Assembly (NCBI RefSeq): GCF_018881505.1 | Contig: NZ_JACVQC010000001.1 | Coordinates: 248,001 to 312,000 of the forward strand | Reading direction: 5' to 3' | Length of the DNA: 64,000 nt | DNA from: Polynucleobacter sp. UK-Mo-2m-Kol15 | Lineage (GTDB): Bacteria > Pseudomonadota > Gammaproteobacteria > Burkholderiales > Burkholderiaceae | Shown: in pieces, positions 58,512-64,000 of the stretch | Layout of the letters: each line of letters begins with the position of its first letter | Position numbering within the stretch: the stretch's first letter is position 1 | Program-made: the position numbers and the translations under genes | The notes under the pieces: model-generated | Told to the model about the DNA's origin: nothing | The model's database searches: none | The model's input: the letters and a program-made list of their open reading frames with translations, nothing else

Positions 58512-59492
58512 ATGCAAACAAATTTGCTCAAGCCAAAAATTATTTCTGTTGAAGCGCTTACTGCCAACCAAGCTAAGGTTGTTATGGAGCCGTTCGAGCG
58601 TGGCTATGGCCACACACTCGGTAATGCATTACGCCGCGTTTTGTTATCCTCGATGGTTGGTTATGCACCAACAGAAGTAGCAATTGCTGGTGTTGTTCAT
58701 GAGTACTCCACATTAGATGGAGTTCAAGAGGATGTAGTTAACCTTTTGTTGAACCTCAAAGGTATCGTATTTAAGTTGCAGTCACGTGATGAAGTTACTA
58801 TCAATTTGCGCAAAGAAGGTCCAGGCGTTGTAACTGCAAAAGATATCGACTTGCCACATGATGTTGAAATTATTAATCCTGATCATGTTATCGCCCACTT
58901 GTCAGCTGGTGGCAAGTTGGATATGCAGATCAAGGTTGAAAAAGGCCGTGGTTATGTACCAGGCAATATGCGTCAATACCATGACGAAGCTACCAAGATC
59001 ATTGGTCGTATCGTATTGGATGCCTCATTTAGCCCTGTAAGCCGCGTTAGTTACGCTGTTGAATCTGCTCGTGTTGAGCAACGTACCGACCTCGATCGTC
59101 TCGTAATGACAATCGAAACAAACGGTGTTTTGTCTCCCGAGGAAGCAATTCGTCAAGCCGCTACTATTTTGGTTGATCAGTTGGTTGTATTCGCAGCCCT
59201 CGAAAGCAGCGAAGTTTCTGGTGATCTAGCGCCAAGCCGCTCTTCAATGGTTGATCCAATGTTGATGCGCCCAGTGGATGATCTTGAACTCACAGTTCGC
59301 TCTGCAAACTGCTTGAAAGCTGAGAATATTTACTACATCGGTGACTTGATTCAACGTACAGAGAATGAATTGTTGAAGACGCCTAATCTAGGTCGCAAGT
59401 CTTTGAACGAAATCAAAGATGTATTGGCGGCTCGTGGCTTAAGTCTTGGCATGAAACTCGAAAGCTGGCCTCCAGCTAACCTCGAGAAATAA
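58512..59492 (+). CDS. rpoA: DNA-directed RNA polymerase subunit alpha
   Basis: Alpha dimerises to nucleate polymerase assembly; its C-terminal domain binds UP elements and activators. The 326-residue protein has the N-terminal signature [18 protein letters not shown] and the C-terminal domain with [18 protein letters not shown]. It follows rpsD by 23 bases. Confidence 0.98.
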   Translation: MQTNLLKPKIISVEALTANQAKVVMEPFERGYGHTLGNALRRVLLSSMVGYAPTEVAIAGVVHEYSTLDGVQEDVVNLLLNLKGIVFKLQSRDEVTINLRKEGPGVVTAKDIDLPHDVEIINPDHVIAHLSAGGKLDMQIKVEKGRGYVPGNMRQYHDEATKIIGRIVLDASFSPVSRVSYAVESARVEQRTDLDRLVMTIETNGVLSPEEAIRQAATILVDQLVVFAALESSEVSGDLAPSRSSMVDPMLMRPVDDLELTVRSANCLKAENIYYIGDLIQRTENELLKTPNLGRKSLNEIKDVLAARGLSLGMKLESWPPANLEK

Positions 59493-59508
59493 TTAGAAAG
59501 GAAGCATC

Positions 59509-59901
59509 ATGCGTCACGGAAACGGCTTACGCAAACTAAACAGAACGTCATCACATCGCTTGGCGATGCTGCGCAATATGTCCAATTCTCTTTTGGAGCA
59601 CGAAGTGATTAAAACCACTTTGCCAAAAGCAAAAGAATTGCGCATGGTTGTTGAGCCTTTGATTACCTTGGGTAAAAAAGATAACTTAGCAAACCGTCGC
59701 TTAGCATTTAATCGCACGCGCGATCGCGATATCGTGACCAAACTCTTCACAGAGCTCGGCCCACGTTACGCAACTCGTCCAGGTGGCTACCTTCGTATTT
59801 TGAAGTTTGGCTTCCGTCATGGTGACAATGCACCTATGGCTTTGGTTGAGTTGGTAGATCGTCCAGAAGTTGAAGAAACAGCAGCAGCTGAAGAGGCTTA
59901 A
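59509..59901 (+). CDS. rplQ: 50S ribosomal protein L17
   Basis: The 130-residue protein starts [20 protein letters not shown] and ends in a short acidic tail. It is the last gene of the alpha block and is followed by a terminator. Confidence 0.98.
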   Translation: MRHGNGLRKLNRTSSHRLAMLRNMSNSLLEHEVIKTTLPKAKELRMVVEPLITLGKKDNLANRRLAFNRTRDRDIVTKLFTELGPRYATRPGGYLRILKFGFRHGDNAPMALVELVDRPEVEETAAAEEA

Positions 59902-59920
59902 GCCTTCTAGCTAGTTTAAA

Positions 59921-59946
59921 AGCCAGGCTTCGGTCTGGCTTTTTTC
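59921..59946 (+). terminator. terminator of the alpha block (UUCG tetraloop)
   Basis: AGCCAGGC/GGTCTGGCT-type stem of 8 bp with one G-U pair closes on C(TTCG)G, one of the most stable RNA tetraloops, followed by six T. It ends the run of ribosomal genes. Confidence 0.95.
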
Positions 59947-59969
59947 ATTTATATGGTTATAAATACGTA

Positions 59970-60302
59970 ATGACCCCTGATAAATCTACTGAGTTACTGA
60001 TTGTTATCACTACTTTCAAATCAATAGAGGATGCGAAGAAAATGGCGCATCAATTGATAGAAGGTCGATTAGCTGCCTGCGTACAAATTCAAGGAGGCAT
60101 GCATTCTGTCTATCGATGGGAGGGAAAGGTTTGTGAGGAAAACGAAGTTTTGTTGTCTGCAAAGACAACTGCAGATAAATGGATAGATATTTCTAATTTC
60201 ATAAAAAGTCATCACTCTTATGATTTACCAGAGGTGATGGCTTATGTACCTGCAAAATATGAAGCGCTGTATGGCAAGTGGGTGCAAGCCGAGGTAAAGT
60301 GA
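59970..60302 (+). CDS. cutA: divalent-cation tolerance protein CutA
   Basis: CutA is a small trimeric protein named for copper tolerance in E. coli; its exact activity is unclear. The 110-residue protein has the family segments RLAACVQIQGGMHSVYRWEG, EVLLSAKT and the end signature SYDLPEVM. Its TGA stop overlaps a GTG codon of the next frame. In E. coli cutA also precedes dsbD, so the pair is conserved. Confidence 0.95.
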   Translation: MTPDKSTELLIVITTFKSIEDAKKMAHQLIEGRLAACVQIQGGMHSVYRWEGKVCEENEVLLSAKTTADKWIDISNFIKSHHSYDLPEVMAYVPAKYEALYGKWVQAEVK

Positions 60303-60307
60303 CTCCT

Positions 60308-61984
60308 ATGAGATTGATTAATAAATTTATCCCGTTGTTAGCCGCACTCCTATTCTTTGTTGGTACTGCTTTTGCAGCTCCAGAGTTTCTTCTGCCTGAG
60401 AAGGCATTTCAGGCCCAAGCAACATGGGCGGTAAATACAAACGACATTGAGTTGGAGATTTTTCCGGCCAAGGGTTATTACATCTATCAAGAATCTCTAC
60501 ATTTCAAGATGGGCTCCGAGTCTAATAAATTAGGGTCTTTAAGGGCATTACTCCCTGCTGGGATTGAAAAGTATGACGAAACTTTTCAAAAGAAAATGCA
60601 GGTTTATAAGCAGGCATTTATGCTCACCCTAGATAAAAAAGCAGAAGCAGGAAAGCCTTTATATCTAGAGTTGGAATTACAAGGCTGTGCTGAAGCGGGA
60701 ATATGTTATCCACCAATGACCCTCAAGTTTCTACTTGCAGGTCCTGGGGTAAAGGCCGGACCGATACCAGAAGTATTGGATGGGGTGCAAGCTGGCAATG
60801 CACCCAAAAAAGAATTGAGCCTAATGGATGTATGGCGTGAGCGCGATGACGTTAATGTCATTAGTCGCTTCTTAGAGAGTACGCCCACTCAATATCTTTT
60901 CCTGGCTTTCTTCATTCTGGGACTAGCATTAGCTTTCACTCCCTGCGTTCTTCCGATGCTACCCATTCTGTCGAGTGTGGTGTTTGGAACACAGGGCAAG
61001 CATGCTATAGCTAAGAGCCGTGCAAGCCTACTGGCAGCAGCCTATGTGCTTGGAATGGCTTGTGTATATGCCCTAGCTGGTTTGTTGATGGCAGCGCTGG
61101 GCGGTAGCGTTCAGAGAGCCTTACAAAGCCCTATAGCCCTCACAGCCTTTTCCTTACTCCTGCTAACCCTATCAGGTAGCCTATTTGGTCTATATGAACT
61201 CAGAATGCCTCAATCTTGGCAGGAAAAGGTAGATCAATTAGCAGGGCGCCACAAGGGCGGGAGCTTTGCTGGTGCTTTTGCCTTGGGCGGAATTTCTACA
61301 TTGGTAGCGAGCCCTTGTATTACCGCCCCTTTGGCTGGTGTACTCGCTTTTATTGCCCAAACTGGATCAATGAGCTTGGGTGCGGGCCTACTTTTTGTGA
61401 TGGCTCTGGGCATGGGACTGCCACTTTTATTTATTGCTATCGAAGCACGCATCTTAATTCCGTCAACTGGAATTTGGATGGTTTGGTTGCAAAGGACATT
61501 AGGTGTTTTGTTAGTCGCAACTGCAGCTTGGATTGCCTCACCCTTATTACAGGGTGGCAGCAGCGAAGCAGGTGACAAAATAATGGCCAATGGTCAGCGC
61601 CAACATCAGATCGGAAGTGCTAATTTTATCGTGATTGAATCTAGTGAGCAGTTAGATCAATTTTTAGCCCAAGCAAAAGAACAAAAGAAACTAGTACTCC
61701 TAGATTTTTATGCGGACTGGTGCATCTCTTGCAAGGAGATGGAAGTCAATACTTTCGGTAATCTTGAAGTGAATCAAGAGTTACAGAAATTGATATTACT
61801 GCAGGCCGACGTGACAAAAAATAGTCCAGAGAATCAGGCATTGTTGAAACGCTTTGGATTATTTGGCCCGCCTGGTATTTTGATCTTTAATCTCAACTCA
61901 GAAGAGATAAAAGATCAACGGGTAATTGGCTATATGCCACCTCAACGTTTTATTGAGCGTTTGAAAAAAGTACTAGGAAGCTAA
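60308..61984 (+). CDS. dsbD: thiol:disulfide interchange protein DsbD
   Basis: DsbD carries electrons from cytoplasmic thioredoxin to periplasmic thiol proteins, for example in disulfide isomerisation and cytochrome c maturation. The 558-residue protein has a signal peptide (about 1-23), an alpha domain with C127 and C133 (GCAEAGIC), a membrane domain with C213 (FTPCVLP) and C337 (ASPCITAP), and a thioredoxin-like gamma domain with W-C472-I-S-C475-K. All six catalytic cysteines are present. A GTG at 60299 overlapping the cutA stop is an alternative start. Confidence 0.95.
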   Translation: MRLINKFIPLLAALLFFVGTAFAAPEFLLPEKAFQAQATWAVNTNDIELEIFPAKGYYIYQESLHFKMGSESNKLGSLRALLPAGIEKYDETFQKKMQVYKQAFMLTLDKKAEAGKPLYLELELQGCAEAGICYPPMTLKFLLAGPGVKAGPIPEVLDGVQAGNAPKKELSLMDVWRERDDVNVISRFLESTPTQYLFLAFFILGLALAFTPCVLPMLPILSSVVFGTQGKHAIAKSRASLLAAAYVLGMACVYALAGLLMAALGGSVQRALQSPIALTAFSLLLLTLSGSLFGLYELRMPQSWQEKVDQLAGRHKGGSFAGAFALGGISTLVASPCITAPLAGVLAFIAQTGSMSLGAGLLFVMALGMGLPLLFIAIEARILIPSTGIWMVWLQRTLGVLLVATAAWIASPLLQGGSSEAGDKIMANGQRQHQIGSANFIVIESSEQLDQFLAQAKEQKKLVLLDFYADWCISCKEMEVNTFGNLEVNQELQKLILLQADVTKNSPENQALLKRFGLFGPPGILIFNLNSEEIKDQRVIGYMPPQRFIERLKKVLGS

Positions 61985-61992
61985 AGCACTTG

Positions 61993-62022
61993 AGACTGAA
62001 TAAGTCTGCACTTATTCAGTCT
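61993..62022. terminator. shared hairpin between convergent dsbD and hemB
   Basis: GACTGAATAAG (61994-62004) pairs perfectly with CTTATTCAGTC (62011-62021), extended by an A-T pair. The T runs on both sides are short, so it may work in both directions but weakly. Confidence 0.6.
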
Positions 62023-62035
62023 TCATCCTCGCAGA

Positions 62036-63704
<1,669 letters not shown>

Positions 63705-63818
63705 GTCCAGAAGCTATTGTAAAATCACGCAAAATCATGAAATATCTCATGGTGTTGGGTAAAAGGTTGTAAAAGTAGGGCCCAAACACTTTTAGGAATT
63801 TTTGCCAAGGTAAACATA

Positions 63819-64000
63819 ATGCGTCAAACCTCTCAAATCTCCAAATTAACTAGCTTACGCGCTGGCTTTGCAGTCCTGTCTATTTTCGCTCTAAGCGGGC
63901 TTACCCAACAAGCTTTTGCAGCTGATCCAGCGCCCATGGCAGCAACTGCAGAGGCAAAGGCTGTGGTTCCAGGTAAGCCAAAGGTTGACGTGGCTGCTGG
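63819..64000 (+). CDS. exported protein, N-terminus only; probable cytochrome c4
   Basis: The frame from ATG 63819 runs off the window after 60 codons. It begins with a clear signal peptide (RQTSQ..., hydrophobic stretch LRAGFAVLSIFALSGL, cleavage likely after AFA) and a Pro/Ala/Lys-rich mature start. In Burkholderiales the gene divergent from engB is usually a di-heme cytochrome c4 followed by resB-ccsB, which fits, but no CxxCH motif has been reached yet. An AGG-containing region (CCAAGG) precedes the start. Confidence 0.6.
   Translation, partial: MRQTSQISKLTSLRAGFAVLSIFALSGLTQQAFAADPAPMAATAEAKAVVPGKPKVDVAA

Overview
The window is a chromosomal segment of a betaproteobacterium, almost certainly Polynucleobacter (Burkholderiaceae). 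The basis is the 16S sequence, which I recognise as Polynucleobacter-like from memory, together with the betaproteobacterial gene order and protein lengths, a DUF3717-type protein and a moderately low GC content. Nearly all highly expressed genes lie on the + strand, so the replication origin probably lies to the left of the window. I see no insertion sequence, prophage, CRISPR array, toxin-antitoxin pair or defence cassette.

Layout. 1-5 kb: the 3' end of a SET-domain gene, a small DUF3717 protein, then mnmG-rsmG-parA-parB, with two parS-type sites (one upstream of mnmG and one inside it). 5-13.3 kb: the complete F1Fo ATP synthase operon atpIBEFHAGDC followed by hemE. 13.3-13.5 kb: a very AT-rich gap with DnaA-box-like sequences. 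13.5-21.4 kb: a mixed region with priA, a convergent gcvH, a remnant of a metallo-beta-lactamase-fold gene, a small four-cysteine protein, a fatty acid desaturase, tRNA-Arg, an anchor-only cytochrome-like ORF, rsmI, diaA-like, dolP-like, a small c-type cytochrome and a GNAT gene. 21.4-27.1 kb: one rRNA operon (16S, tRNA-Ile, tRNA-Ala, 23S, 5S) with its promoter, boxA elements and terminator.

27.1-45.5 kb: tRNA-Tyr/Gly/Thr, tuf copy 1, tRNA-Trp, secE-nusG, rplKAJL, rpoBC, then rpsL-rpsG-fusA-tuf copy 2. 45.5-59.95 kb: the S10, spc and alpha ribosomal protein blocks, ending with rpoA-rplQ and a UUCG-loop terminator. 59.95-64 kb: cutA-dsbD facing hemB-engB, and the start of a divergent exported protein, probably a cytochrome c4.

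The genes form the growth core of the cell: origin segregation (ParABS), energy (ATP synthase), transcription and translation. The less ordinary signals are regulatory and architectural: a coding-sequence parS, the DnaA-box gap, alternative hairpins before rpoB, terminator-like hairpins at ribosomal protein leaders, an internal promoter after rpsJ, and two tuf genes kept nearly identical. I did not find a convincing new multi-gene system; the best candidates for closer study are these cis elements and two gene remnants.
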